In this document: positions 31,219 to 39,026 of the stretch, piece after piece
Position numbering within the stretch: position 1 is the first letter of the stretch
Layout: the number at the start of each line of letters is the position of its first letter
Origin: Actinomycetes bacterium
Lineage (GTDB): Bacteria > Actinomycetota > Coriobacteriia > WRKU01 > WQUG01
Direction of reading: 5' to 3'
Assembly (NCBI GenBank): GCA_009785855.1
Contig: WQUG01000093.1
Location: 1-39,026 of the forward strand
DNA: 39,026 nucleotides
The notes under the pieces: model-generated
Seen by the model: only the letters and a program-made list of their open reading frames with translations
Databases searched by the model: none
What the model was told of the DNA's origin: nothing
Translations under genes and position numbers: made by a program

Positions 31219-31755
31219 CTAGAAGATCGTCCGGGCAGAGCCGAACTTGCGCTGCTCAAGATCGCTCATCTCCACATTGTGAGGGGTCAGCATGAAGATA
31301 AGATCGGCGACTTTCGAGATACCTCCGTCAAGCGCGTAGGTCAGGCCCGAGGCGAAGTCGATGAAACGACGCTGCTGGGCCGCCGGCACCCGCGTGAGGT
31401 CGAGGATGACCGGGGTTCCGGCCTTGAACTTATCGGCAAGCACGCTGACCTCGTCGAAGCTGGTCGGTCGCGCGTTGTGGATACGCACCTGAGGCGTCAT
31501 CGGGGATACGGTCGCCGGTCCAGTCGGCACCGAGCGCAGCGGAGCTCCGGTCATAGCTGAGGCGCGTTCGAGATCGGGCGTGCGGGGACGCGTGCGCACC
31601 GATCCAGCGCTTGCGCCTGACCCGTAAGGTGACTCATAGTCATAGGAACTGCTCAGGTCGTCGTCTCCGGGCATCCCGTCATCGAACTCACCTTCGGGGT
31701 CATAGTCCTCGTCGCCGAAGCCGAACTTCGACTTCACGTTATCCCACATACTCAT
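31219..31755 (-). CDS. sepF: Cell division protein SepF
   Basis: The 178-residue protein has the SepF layout. A short amphipathic N-terminus (MSMWDNVKSKFGF) binds membrane, and an acidic, Ser/Tyr-rich disordered linker covers about 15-90. The C-terminal SepF domain (DUF552) contains RIHNARPTSFDEVSVLADKF, VILDLTRVP, RRFIDFASGLTYALDG and a final FMLTPHNVEMS. SepF anchors FtsZ to the membrane and bends the septal membrane; it replaces FtsA in actinobacteria. It overlaps the yggS stop by four bases and is followed closely by proC. Confidence 0.94.
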   Translation of the reverse strand: MSMWDNVKSKFGFGDEDYDPEGEFDDGMPGDDDLSSSYDYESPYGSGASAGSVRTRPRTPDLERASAMTGAPLRSVPTGPATVSPMTPQVRIHNARPTSFDEVSVLADKFKAGTPVILDLTRVPAAQQRRFIDFASGLTYALDGGISKVADLIFMLTPHNVEMSDLEQRKFGSARTIF

Positions 31756-32504
31756 CTTCGATCAGTCTCCTTGAACAGAGCCGTCCCTATCCGTACGAGC
31801 GTCGCGCCTTCTTCGACCGCGACCTCGAAGTCGTTGCTCATCCCCATCGAGAGTTCCTCCAGCAGGATCTGCGCTCCGCGCGATCTCTGCCGCAGCTCAT
31901 CGCGCAGGCGCCGGAGCTCCCTGAACACCCAGCGTACCGCTTCAGGGCTGTCCAGAGGCGCCATCGTCATCAGGCCGTTGACCAGCAGGTGCGAACAAGC
32001 GAGCGCGCCCACGGCAACAGCGTCCACCAGTTCGCGCGCACCTTGGGGCGTCAGACCATGCTTGGAGCCCTCCCCGCTGATGTTGACCTCAAGAAGCACC
32101 GGCTGGATGATGTCGAGCGCCGCGGCCCGGGCGTCGATCTTCTCGAGCAGGCGCTGGCTGTCGACCGAATGTATCAGGGGCGTACGACCGACGACGTAAC
32201 GGACCTTGTTGGTCTGAAGACTGCCGATCAGATGGATCTGGGCTGCGGGGATCGCCTCATGCTTCTCAAGGAAGCGGTCGACCCGGTTCTCCCCCAGCAG
32301 GAGCTGCCCCGCATCCACCAGGAGGGCGGCGGTCTGAGGCGACACCGTCTTCGAGACGGCGACGAGTCTCACTTCTGCCGGATCACGCCCCGCGCGCTGG
32401 GCTGCAGCTGCGATGCGCGCGCGGACCTCGGTCAGGTTGCGCGCCAGGTCCTCTGCGCAGGGACTAGCCGTGCTGGCCCTCCGCGCTGAGTTCGATCTCG
32501 TCAT
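31752..32504 (-). CDS. YggS/YlmE-family pyridoxal-phosphate homeostasis protein
   Basis: The 250-residue PLP-binding barrel protein has the conserved LVAVSKTVS at the N-terminal strand (PLP lysine at about residue 52), LLGENRVDRFLEKHE, IHLIGSLQTNKV, IHSVDSQRL, LLEVNISGEGSKHGL and LSMGMSNDFEVAVEEGATLVRIGTALF. The family controls free PLP and amino-acid levels and has no proven catalytic activity. The ATG at 32504 is used because GGGGAA lies ten bases upstream; a GTG at 32513 is an alternative. Either start lies inside the end of phoU. In many Gram-positives this gene (ylmE) directly follows ylmD (pgeF); here five pst/phoU genes separate them. Confidence 0.9.
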   Translation of the reverse strand: MTRSNSARRASTASPCAEDLARNLTEVRARIAAAAQRAGRDPAEVRLVAVSKTVSPQTAALLVDAGQLLLGENRVDRFLEKHEAIPAAQIHLIGSLQTNKVRYVVGRTPLIHSVDSQRLLEKIDARAAALDIIQPVLLEVNISGEGSKHGLTPQGARELVDAVAVGALACSHLLVNGLMTMAPLDSPEAVRWVFRELRRLRDELRQRSRGAQILLEELSMGMSNDFEVAVEEGATLVRIGTALFKETDRR

Positions 32505-33156
32505 AGGCGTCACGTTCCCCGGTGATCAGGAAGACGACCCGCTCCCCGATGTCGACCGCGTTGTCGCTGATGCGCTCCAGATAGCGCGAGGACATGACCA
32601 TGCGACTCGCCCACTCGATCTCCTTCTCATCGGTCAAGTGCGCGAGCTCACGGAAGAACTGCTTGTAAAGCGAGTCGATCGGCGCGTCCAGTTCCGGAAG
32701 CTTCAGCGCCAGTTCCAGGCTGCTCGTCTCCAGGGCCTCGCGTGTGGTCTTGAGGACTTCGGCGACAAGCTCACTCTGCTGGCTGATCAGATCGGCCAGA
32801 GCCTGAGGTGCGCGGACGGTCCCCTTCTTGTCCGTGACGCGCAGAGCGGTCTTCGCTACGTTAGCGGCAAGGTCGGCCATCCGCTCCTCATACATCGCGA
32901 TGAACGCCATCGAGTGGAGGAGCCGCAGGTCGCGCGCCACCGGGAACTGGGTCGCGATGGTCTCGAGCACCCGATCTTCGACCGCCAGCGTGCGCCGATC
33001 ATACTCATCGTCACCGGCCACGATCCGGGTCGCAAGCTCGTAGTCGCCCTCGAGCAGGGCCCGCGCTGCTTCCTGGACCGTCACCTCAAGATCGGCCAGG
33101 ATGCTGACGACCTCGGCCTTTATCTCTCCAAGTATCTGTCTGTACTGTTCTCTCAT
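32464..33156 (-). CDS. phoU: Phosphate signalling/transport regulator PhoU
   Basis: The 230-residue all-helical protein consists of two PhoU three-helix repeats. Typical features are the N-terminal YRQILGEIKAEVVSILADLE, DDEYDRRTLAVEDRVLETIATQFPVARDLRLLHSMAFIAMYEERMADLAANVAK (metal-binding E/D motif of repeat one, spread over residues 49-105), and SRYLERISDNAVDIGERVVFLITGE in repeat two. PhoU couples the Pst transporter to the phosphate two-component system and limits uptake. It follows pstB after 110 bases, a gap holding TATAAC inside a short palindrome (ATGGTATAACCAT) that might be an internal promoter. Its end overlaps yggS. Confidence 0.95.
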   Translation of the reverse strand: MREQYRQILGEIKAEVVSILADLEVTVQEAARALLEGDYELATRIVAGDDEYDRRTLAVEDRVLETIATQFPVARDLRLLHSMAFIAMYEERMADLAANVAKTALRVTDKKGTVRAPQALADLISQQSELVAEVLKTTREALETSSLELALKLPELDAPIDSLYKQFFRELAHLTDEKEIEWASRMVMSSRYLERISDNAVDIGERVVFLITGERDAYDEIELSAEGQHG

Positions 33157-33266
33157 AGTCGTATCCCGACCGTTCCTTTCTGGCTCTTGTGCTACTTTGC
33201 CCTGGATATGGTTATACCATCTCTTGCGCCCGCTCCCGGCTTTCGTAACACGACCGGCACACTCCG

Positions 33267-34130
<864 letters not shown>

Positions 34131-34131
34131 A

Positions 34132-35058
34132 TCAGCGCACCTTCCGATAACGACGTTGGATGTAGCGGGCGAACATGTTGAGCAAGAATATCATGAGCAT
34201 GAGCATCAGAGCCGTACCGTAGGCGGCCTTCAGGTTGATGCCGTCGACCGCCAGCAGGTAAAGGTGGACGGCCATGGAGCGTCCTGATTCCAGGGGGGTC
34301 AGCGGCATGTTGATGGCCATACCCATGGTATAGAACACCACCGCGGTCTCGCCGATAGCGCGCCCCATCGCAAGCACCAGTCCCGTGATGATGCGCGGCA
34401 TCGCCCAGGGCAGGACGACCCGGCTGACCGTCTGCCATTGCGTCGCTCCCAGCCCGTAACTCCCCCAACGGATATAGCGCGGCACCGCCCTGATGGCCTC
34501 CTCGGTCGCGCGCATGATGATCGGCAGCATGAGCAGCGACAGGGCGAGTGCGGCAGAGAGCATCGACATCGGCAGATGGAAGGCTTCGACGAAGAAGGCC
34601 AGACCGAAAAGTCCCATGACGATCGAGGGGACCGAAGCAAGCGAGTCGGCCGCGAAGCGGATCACGGTCACGATCCTTCCCTGCTTGGCATACTCGGCCA
34701 GGTAGACCGCCGCCAGGACCGCGACCGGCGTCGCGATGAGCATGGCCAGGCCCGTCACATAGAGTGTCGAGATGATGGTCGGCCAGATACCGCCCTTCGC
34801 GCTGACGCCGTGGGGCCAGGTGAAGATGAACTTCGGCGAGATCATGGGGGCGCCGTTGATGACCACATAGAGGATGATGAGTATCAGCGCGGCGACCGTG
34901 ATCCCGGCCGCTACCCACAGTACCGCCAGGGCGGTGTTGTTCGCAAGGCGCTCCTTGAGCAGGCGGGCGCGCTTGGCCTCGTTGCGCGCCGTCTTATCCA
35001 TGGCGCCTGGCCCAAGCTCCTTGAGGCGCTCGCGGTCTTCAGAGAACATATCACGCAT
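34132..35058 (-). CDS. pstA: Phosphate ABC transporter permease PstA
   Basis: The 308-residue permease has a basic cytoplasmic N-terminus of about 45 residues and then six transmembrane segments. PstA features include AVLAAVYLAEYAKQGR, SLASVPSIVMGLFGLAFFVE and the coupling-helix loop GLGATQWQTVSRVVLPWAMPRIITGL before AMGRAIGETAVVFYT. With PstC it forms the high-affinity phosphate channel. It starts seven bases after the pstC stop and ends two bases before pstB. Confidence 0.94.
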   Translation of the reverse strand: MRDMFSEDRERLKELGPGAMDKTARNEAKRARLLKERLANNTALAVLWVAAGITVAALILIILYVVINGAPMISPKFIFTWPHGVSAKGGIWPTIISTLYVTGLAMLIATPVAVLAAVYLAEYAKQGRIVTVIRFAADSLASVPSIVMGLFGLAFFVEAFHLPMSMLSAALALSLLMLPIIMRATEEAIRAVPRYIRWGSYGLGATQWQTVSRVVLPWAMPRIITGLVLAMGRAIGETAVVFYTMGMAINMPLTPLESGRSMAVHLYLLAVDGINLKAAYGTALMLMLMIFLLNMFARYIQRRYRKVR

Positions 35059-35065
35059 GCTCGCC

Positions 35066-36049
35066 TCAGCCCTCCTTTCCCGTCCGGGAAAGAAGCCTCA
35101 CGATCAGGACCAGACACATCGAGATGAGGAACAGCAGCGCCGCCATGCCGAAGAGCGCGGTGCGGAAGTCGTCGGCCGCATAACTCATACCCAGTACGAT
35201 CTGACTCGTGAGCGTTGCGATCGGCTTGGTCAGACCTGCGAACATCTGTGGCGCGTTGCCCACGATCATAAGCACGGCCATGGTCTCGCCGATAGCACGT
35301 CCCATCCCTAAGATGACCGCATCGATGATGCCGATCTTGGCGGCCGGCAACACGACCTTATAGATGGTCTGCCACTGGGTCGCCCCCATGGCGAAGGAAG
35401 CCTCGCGGATCCCCATCGGGATCGAATCGAGCGCGTCCTCGGAAAGCATCGCGATGGTCGGCACGATCATGATCGACAGCACGATCCAGGCGGTCAAAGG
35501 CCCAAAGCCGGCTCCACCGAAGAGCCGGGCGACGAGCGGCGCCACCACGGTCACGCCGAAGAAGCCGTAGACGACTGAAGGGATGCCGGCCAGAAGCTCG
35601 ACCGCCGGACGTATCACCGCGCGCGCCCGCGGACCGGCGACCTCAGAGAGGAAAAGCGCGGTCATGATCGCCAGCGGAGCGCCGATGGCAAGGGCGCCGA
35701 TAGTCACGACCACACTGCCGACGATGAAGGGTACGACGCCGAACTGACTGTGGGCGACCGACCACTTCGTGCCCGTGATGAACTTCAGAAAGCCGATGTT
35801 GGGAAACACTCCGGAAGCCTGGTAGGCCACGAAGGCGAAGATCAGCACGACGCCGAGCACGGCGACGATCGCGCAGGCGAAGAACAGGAGCAACAGGCCT
35901 CGCTCCTTGATCTGGGTGGCGCGCGAGACGAGTGTCAGCGCAGCCGTCTTGTGTCGGGGCTGTGTCTGTGCCAGATCCGGGAACGGGCCTTCATCTTCAG
36001 GATGAAGTGTCTGCTGCGTGAGCGGCTGCGGTGTGTAGGCAGCGCTCAC
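35066..36049 (-). CDS. pstC: Phosphate ABC transporter permease PstC
   Basis: The 327-residue permease has a polar N-terminal tail of about 45 residues and six transmembrane segments. Hallmarks are KWSVAHSQFGVVPFIVGSV, ALFLSEVAGPRARAVIRPAVELLAGIPSVVYGFFG and the coupling loop MGATQWQTIYKVVLPAAKIGIIDAVILGMGRAIGETMAV. The GTG start overlaps the pstS stop by four bases (GTGA), a typical coupled junction. PstC precedes PstA in the usual pstSCAB order. Confidence 0.94.
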   Translation of the reverse strand: MSAAYTPQPLTQQTLHPEDEGPFPDLAQTQPRHKTAALTLVSRATQIKERGLLLLFFACAIVAVLGVVLIFAFVAYQASGVFPNIGFLKFITGTKWSVAHSQFGVVPFIVGSVVVTIGALAIGAPLAIMTALFLSEVAGPRARAVIRPAVELLAGIPSVVYGFFGVTVVAPLVARLFGGAGFGPLTAWIVLSIMIVPTIAMLSEDALDSIPMGIREASFAMGATQWQTIYKVVLPAAKIGIIDAVILGMGRAIGETMAVLMIVGNAPQMFAGLTKPIATLTSQIVLGMSYAADDFRTALFGMAALLFLISMCLVLIVRLLSRTGKEG

Positions 36050-36885
36050 TTCCGCGGCCCTCCCTTCGGATTGACCGGCAGATAGCCGGCCTCGCGCACC
36101 GCGCCCTCCTGGATCGCATCCGAGAGAACGTAGTCGACATAACCCTGCGCCTCAGGACTGAGGTCTTTGCGCACAAGAAAATAAAGCTTGCGCGACAGGG
36201 GATACTTCTCAGACGCGATGTTCGCCGGAGACGGCGTGATGCCGTCGACAGCAAGCGCCCGTACCTGGCCGTTGACGAAGCCTTCAGAGATGTAGCCGAC
36301 CGCGCCTTTGGTACGTCGTATCACTTCACGCACCTGCCCGGTGCCCGGCAGGACCACGGCATCCAGGTTGAACGCCGTATCTCCCATGACGAACTTCGTG
36401 AAGGCGTCGCGGGTCCCCGAGGACTCGTCCCGGTTGACCAGGGTGATCGGCACGTCATCGCCTCCGACCTCTTTCCAGTTCGTGATCTTACCGGCATAGA
36501 TATCACGCAGCTGCGCCAAGGTGAGGTTCCTGACGGGGTTGGCCGGGTTGACCACGACCGCGATCCCGTCATGCGCGATCGGGATGACCTCCAGACCCAG
36601 CTTCTTCTCGTTGTCCTTCAGGTCACGTGAACTCGTACCGATGTCAGCGGTCCTGGTGACCCCGACCGCCTCGATGCCCGCTGAAGATCCGAGCCCGCTC
36701 ACCAGCACCGAGACGCCCGGATGCGCCTTGGCATAGTCCTCGCCGGCGACCTCGGCGATCGGCTCGACCGTCGTCGATCCGCTGACGACGATGTCGGTGC
36801 TCCCCTTCGTGCAGCCGCTGAGACCGAGCGCGCCTGTCAGCATGAGCGCCAGCAGCAGCGCGACCGCAGGACGGACGCTACGCAT
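36046..36885 (-). CDS. pstS: Phosphate-binding lipoprotein PstS
   Basis: The 279-residue lipoprotein captures phosphate outside the membrane for PstCAB. The signal peptide ends in the lipobox LSGC with Cys25. The mature part has the PstS phosphate-loop residues: ISGSTTVEPIAE-like sequence just after the anchor, GSSAGIEAVG, TSSRDLKDNEK, and the diagnostic RDESSGTRDAFTKFVMG. The ATG at 36885 is preferred because GAGG lies nine bases before it; an ATG nine bases upstream has GAGG directly abutting it. The start lies within the last codons of pgeF, so the two are translationally coupled. Confidence 0.93.
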   Translation of the reverse strand: MRSVRPAVALLLALMLTGALGLSGCTKGSTDIVVSGSTTVEPIAEVAGEDYAKAHPGVSVLVSGLGSSAGIEAVGVTRTADIGTSSRDLKDNEKKLGLEVIPIAHDGIAVVVNPANPVRNLTLAQLRDIYAGKITNWKEVGGDDVPITLVNRDESSGTRDAFTKFVMGDTAFNLDAVVLPGTGQVREVIRRTKGAVGYISEGFVNGQVRALAVDGITPSPANIASEKYPLSRKLYFLVRKDLSPEAQGYVDYVLSDAIQEGAVREAGYLPVNPKGGPRK

Positions 36886-37699
36886 GGGAGTCATCCTCAG
36901 GCAGCAGGCAGGCGAGCGCCCCCTGGCGCCCCGTTGTGCCGTCCTGCGCGCGATATGAGTAGAAATGCGCCGGATCCTGAGCGGTATCCACGCCCAGGTT
37001 CACGATCCGCTCCGCCGCCACGCCGACGTCGCGCAGCGTCTGTGAGACCGCTGCCCCCAGGTCGAGACGCGCGATGCCGCCAGCACCCGGAGTCTGCTCA
37101 AGGCCGGGGAACTCCGCTGCGAAGCGCGCGGCGAGCTGTGCGTCGACCTCGAAGGACTCAGGGCCGATGTAAGGCCCGAGGTAGGCGACGATGTCTCCAG
37201 GACCTGCCCCATAGGACTCGTGGAGTGCGTCCACCGCAGCCGCCGCTATCCGGGCGAGCGTGCCCTTCCAGCCCGAGTGGACCACCGCGATCGCGCGGCG
37301 CGGACCGGTGGCGACCAGGATGATCCCCACACAGTCAGCGATGCAGACAAGCAAGGGGATGTTCGGCGTCGCCGTGACGAGCGCATCGGCGTTAGCGACG
37401 ACCGGATCTGCAAGCGGCTCATCGACGCGCACGACGTCGGCGCCATGCACCTGGATGCAGGAGTGCAGACGCCCCTGGGTCGCTTCGTCAAGTCCCAGAG
37501 CAGACATGAGCAGGCGACGGTTCTCTGCGACCGCAGCCGGCCCGTCGCCCACCCGATCGCTCAGGTTCAGAGTCGCATACGGGGCAGCGGAGCGTCCGCC
37601 CGTCCGCTCAGAGAAGGCGATGAGGATGCCCTCGGGAAGAAGCTCCCGATCCGAGTGCCAGGTAAGGTTACCCTGAACGAACCGCTGCAGTTCGGGCAC
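36878..37699 (-). CDS. pgeF: PgeF/YfiH/YlmD multicopper-oxidase-fold protein
   Basis: The 273-residue protein belongs to the DUF152/YfiH (YlmD) family. The metal-site residues are visible: His85 in QVHGADVV, Cys123 in CIADC and His141 in VVHSGWKG. YLGPYIGPESFEV and the C-terminal FYSYRAQDGTTGRQGALACL are also conserved. Reported activities are purine nucleoside phosphorolysis/deamination (laccase-domain relatives) and, in Escherichia coli YfiH, removal of faulty peptidoglycan precursors. The GTG at 37699 has AGAGAGGGG upstream. As ylmD it normally precedes ylmE-sepF, but here pstS begins inside its 3' end. It is the first gene after the promoter at 37791-37820. Confidence 0.9.
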   Translation of the reverse strand: MPELQRFVQGNLTWHSDRELLPEGILIAFSERTGGRSAAPYATLNLSDRVGDGPAAVAENRRLLMSALGLDEATQGRLHSCIQVHGADVVRVDEPLADPVVANADALVTATPNIPLLVCIADCVGIILVATGPRRAIAVVHSGWKGTLARIAAAAVDALHESYGAGPGDIVAYLGPYIGPESFEVDAQLAARFAAEFPGLEQTPGAGGIARLDLGAAVSQTLRDVGVAAERIVNLGVDTAQDPAHFYSYRAQDGTTGRQGALACLLPEDDSHA

Positions 37700-37733
37700 G
37701 AACGCCCCTCTCTTCAGACATCAAGCGGACCCG

Positions 37734-37763
37734 ATGGCGACGAGGTCGCTCCGTCGTCGCCAT
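37734..37763 (-). promoter_or_regulatory. Leader hairpin upstream of pgeF
   Basis: ATGGCGACGA and TCGTCGCCAT form a perfect 10-bp stem with a 10-base loop in the short untranslated leader, between the predicted start of transcription and the pgeF GTG. It has no T-run, so it is not a terminator. Transcript stability or protein binding are possible roles. Confidence 0.45.
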
Positions 37764-37790
37764 AGGGCCCAAAACTAGTACGCTGCATCC

Positions 37791-37820
37791 ATTATAAACG
37801 GGCGACCCACTGCATAGCAA
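37791..37820 (-). promoter_or_regulatory. Promoter of the pgeF-pstSCAB-phoU-yggS-sepF run
   Basis: On the minus strand TTGCTA (37820-37815), an 18-base spacer and a consensus TATAAT (37796-37791) form a good sigma-70-type promoter 91 bases upstream of the pgeF start. I see no clear Pho-box-like direct repeats in this gap. The ubiB-like gene stops four bases further upstream, with no terminator between. Confidence 0.65.
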
Positions 37821-37823
37821 CAA

Positions 37824-39026
37824 CTAACCTATCAATTCTGCAAGAGCCGCGTCGATCGCCCGTGGCAGACGCGCCCAGAGGCGAGCGGGGCGCAGCATGT
37901 GCGTCAACACCAGCTCCGTCGTGAACTCCTTGGCGGCATCCACGATGTCGATGTCGGAATAGACCATCTGGGCGCAGCCCTCGACGACCACCAGCGCCTT
38001 TATGAGCAGCCCGAATCCCCTGGGCACACTCACCTTCTGCTCGTTCATGATCGAGAGGAAGCCGATGGCGAAGCCCCGCACGTCGCGCGGCGTGTGCGAG
38101 AACGTGCGCCGCATGAGCTCGGCGACCCGAGCGGTGACCGCATCCTGTTGATCCTCGGGCACGACCAGCCCCAGGTCGGCGGAGTAGCTGATGGCGCGCT
38201 TCGCGTCGGCATAGACGGTGGCGGCGAGCACCTGAGCGATCGCCTCCTTGTCCTCGTCGCGCACCTGCCCCATGATGCCGAAGTCGATGTAGCAGATGCG
38301 CCCGTCAGCAGTCAGGAGCAGGTTCGACTGATGCAGGTCCGCATGGAAGCGCCCAAGCACCATGACCTGCTTCATGAACACGTTGGCCCCATACAGCGCA
38401 AGAAAGCGCGCGTCGACGCCGGCTGCTTCAGCCTCGCGCGCATGATCGAGATGCCAGCCCTCGACGAAGCGCATGCACAGTACATGGCGACTTGTCAGTG
38501 GCCAGACGACCTCGGCGGTCGTCACGTAGGGGTCGTCACGGAAGTCGAAGGCGAAGCGATCCGAGGTGCGCCCCTCGATGCGCAGGTCGCACTCCGAGGC
38601 GAGCGAGTCCGCGAACTCTGACAGGAGCTGCGACAGATTGAAGCGCCGCAGCCGCCTGATGCGACCGATTCGGTTCACGAGCGGCGTGATCACCGCGATG
38701 TCAGAGCGGATCGTCTCCTCGCTGCCCGGCCGGATGACCTTGATGGCAAGCGGCGTGCCCGCAGGCATCGGCTCGCCGATGACCGGCGTATAGTCGCGCG
38801 CGAGCGTTGCCCGGTAGACCTGGGCGATCGAGGCCGAGCCGATCGGCTCAGGGTCGAAGTCCGCGAACAACTCCTCAAGCGGCCGGGCGAAGTCGCCCTC
38901 GATGACCGGTCTGATCGCGGAAAACGGCGTCGGGGTGACCGCGTCGCGCAGGTTCTCCATCTCGAAGACATACTGCGGCGCGAACAGATCAGGGCGGATC
39001 GAGATGAGCTGCCCCAGTTTGATGAA
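37824..39026 (-). CDS. UbiB/ABC1 (ADCK-like) atypical kinase-family protein, partial
   Basis: The visible 400 residues lack only the N-terminus, which lies beyond the right edge. The first residues read FIKLGQLISIRPDLFAPQYVF, containing the family's KxGQ motif. IGSASIAQVYRA follows as the Ala-rich nucleotide loop, then AIKVIRPG with the ATP-binding lysine, GRFHADLHQSNLLL as the catalytic-loop equivalent, and YIDFGIMGQ with the metal-binding Asp. UbiB/ABC1 proteins are ATPases that support lipid or quinone metabolism. The C-terminus here has no obvious paired transmembrane helices. Since an anaerobe of this kind need not make ubiquinone, a role in menaquinone or membrane-lipid handling is more likely, as inference. 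Confidence 0.9.
   Translation of the reverse strand, partial: FIKLGQLISIRPDLFAPQYVFEMENLRDAVTPTPFSAIRPVIEGDFARPLEELFADFDPEPIGSASIAQVYRATLARDYTPVIGEPMPAGTPLAIKVIRPGSEETIRSDIAVITPLVNRIGRIRRLRRFNLSQLLSEFADSLASECDLRIEGRTSDRFAFDFRDDPYVTTAEVVWPLTSRHVLCMRFVEGWHLDHAREAEAAGVDARFLALYGANVFMKQVMVLGRFHADLHQSNLLLTADGRICYIDFGIMGQVRDEDKEAIAQVLAATVYADAKRAISYSADLGLVVPEDQQDAVTARVAELMRRTFSHTPRDVRGFAIGFLSIMNEQKVSVPRGFGLLIKALVVVEGCAQMVYSDIDIVDAAKEFTTELVLTHMLRPARLWARLPRAIDAALAELIG

Noticed and set aside
32811..32843. Partial palindrome GCGCGGACGGTCCCC with TTGTCCGTGACGCGC inside phoU, similar to the arm of the nadD repeat
   Set aside because: The arms are short and imperfect, and the encoded residues fit PhoU without an insertion, so chance similarity is more likely than a second repeat copy.

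Overview
The window is a GC-rich, gene-dense stretch of bacterial chromosome, with almost every gene on the minus strand in overlapping runs. Gene order and content point to a high-GC Gram-positive anaerobe of the class Coriobacteriia (Actinomycetota), possibly close to Olsenella/Atopobium. The clues are the runs mreBCD-mrdA-rodA / radical-SAM pair / RNase E-G / rplU-rpmA-obgE-proBA-nadD-rsfS and ylm-sepF-divIVA, an LPQTG sortase signal, a 2x[4Fe-4S] ferredoxin and frequent GTG/TTG starts. The rank assignment is an inference from family and gene order; no marker gene was compared.

Layout from left to right. (1) 1-551: the N-terminal end of a membrane-anchored or exported protein that runs off the left edge, preceded by an AT-richer, densely self-complementary leader of about 185 bases with several mutually exclusive stems and an intrinsic-terminator hairpin. 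(2) 552-7492, minus: rplU-rpmA-(hairpin)-obgE-proB-proA-nadD/yqeK fusion-rsfS-EamA transporter. A palindromic repeat of about 136 bp lies inside the nadD/yqeK reading frame. (3) 7562-8119, plus: a nicotinamidase, convergent with and overlapping the end of the next block. (4) 8100-18603, minus: ndk, mreB, mreC, mreD, mrdA, rodA, a DUF697-like membrane protein, the two radical-SAM-associated proteins (TIGR03960, TIGR03936) and a short RNase E/G. This is the cell-elongation cluster. (5) 18628-21995, minus: a TPR membrane protein and an EF-G-like GTPase whose P-loop lysine and catalytic histidine are replaced. (6) 22128-23349, plus: tRNA-Arg(CCG) with a duplicated 3' end, then a diacylglycerol-kinase family lipid kinase. 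(7) 23346-25275, minus: an LRR surface protein with an LPQTG anchor, and a 58-residue ferredoxin with a strong terminator. (8) 25363-29380, plus: an RNA m5U methyltransferase that may be leaderless, then a GCS2-type glutamate-cysteine ligase overlapping a circularly permuted ATP-grasp ligase. (9) 29488-37820, minus: pgeF-pstSCAB-phoU-yggS-sepF-proC-divIVA, with a recognisable promoter at the start. The phosphate-uptake operon sits inside the ylmD-ylmE-sepF division run. (10) 37824-39026, minus: a UbiB/ABC1 kinase-like protein that runs off the right edge.

Functionally the window joins cell-wall elongation (MreBCD, PBP2, RodA), septation and polarity (SepF, DivIVA), ribosome assembly (Obg, RsfS, bL21, bL27), proline synthesis (ProB, ProA, ProC), NAD metabolism (NadD, PncA) and phosphate uptake (PstSCAB, PhoU). 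The parts that ordinary annotation does not explain best are the structured leader at 263-447, the palindromic elements at 2598-2733, 22206-22360 and 29399-29480, and the GCS/ATP-grasp gene pair.
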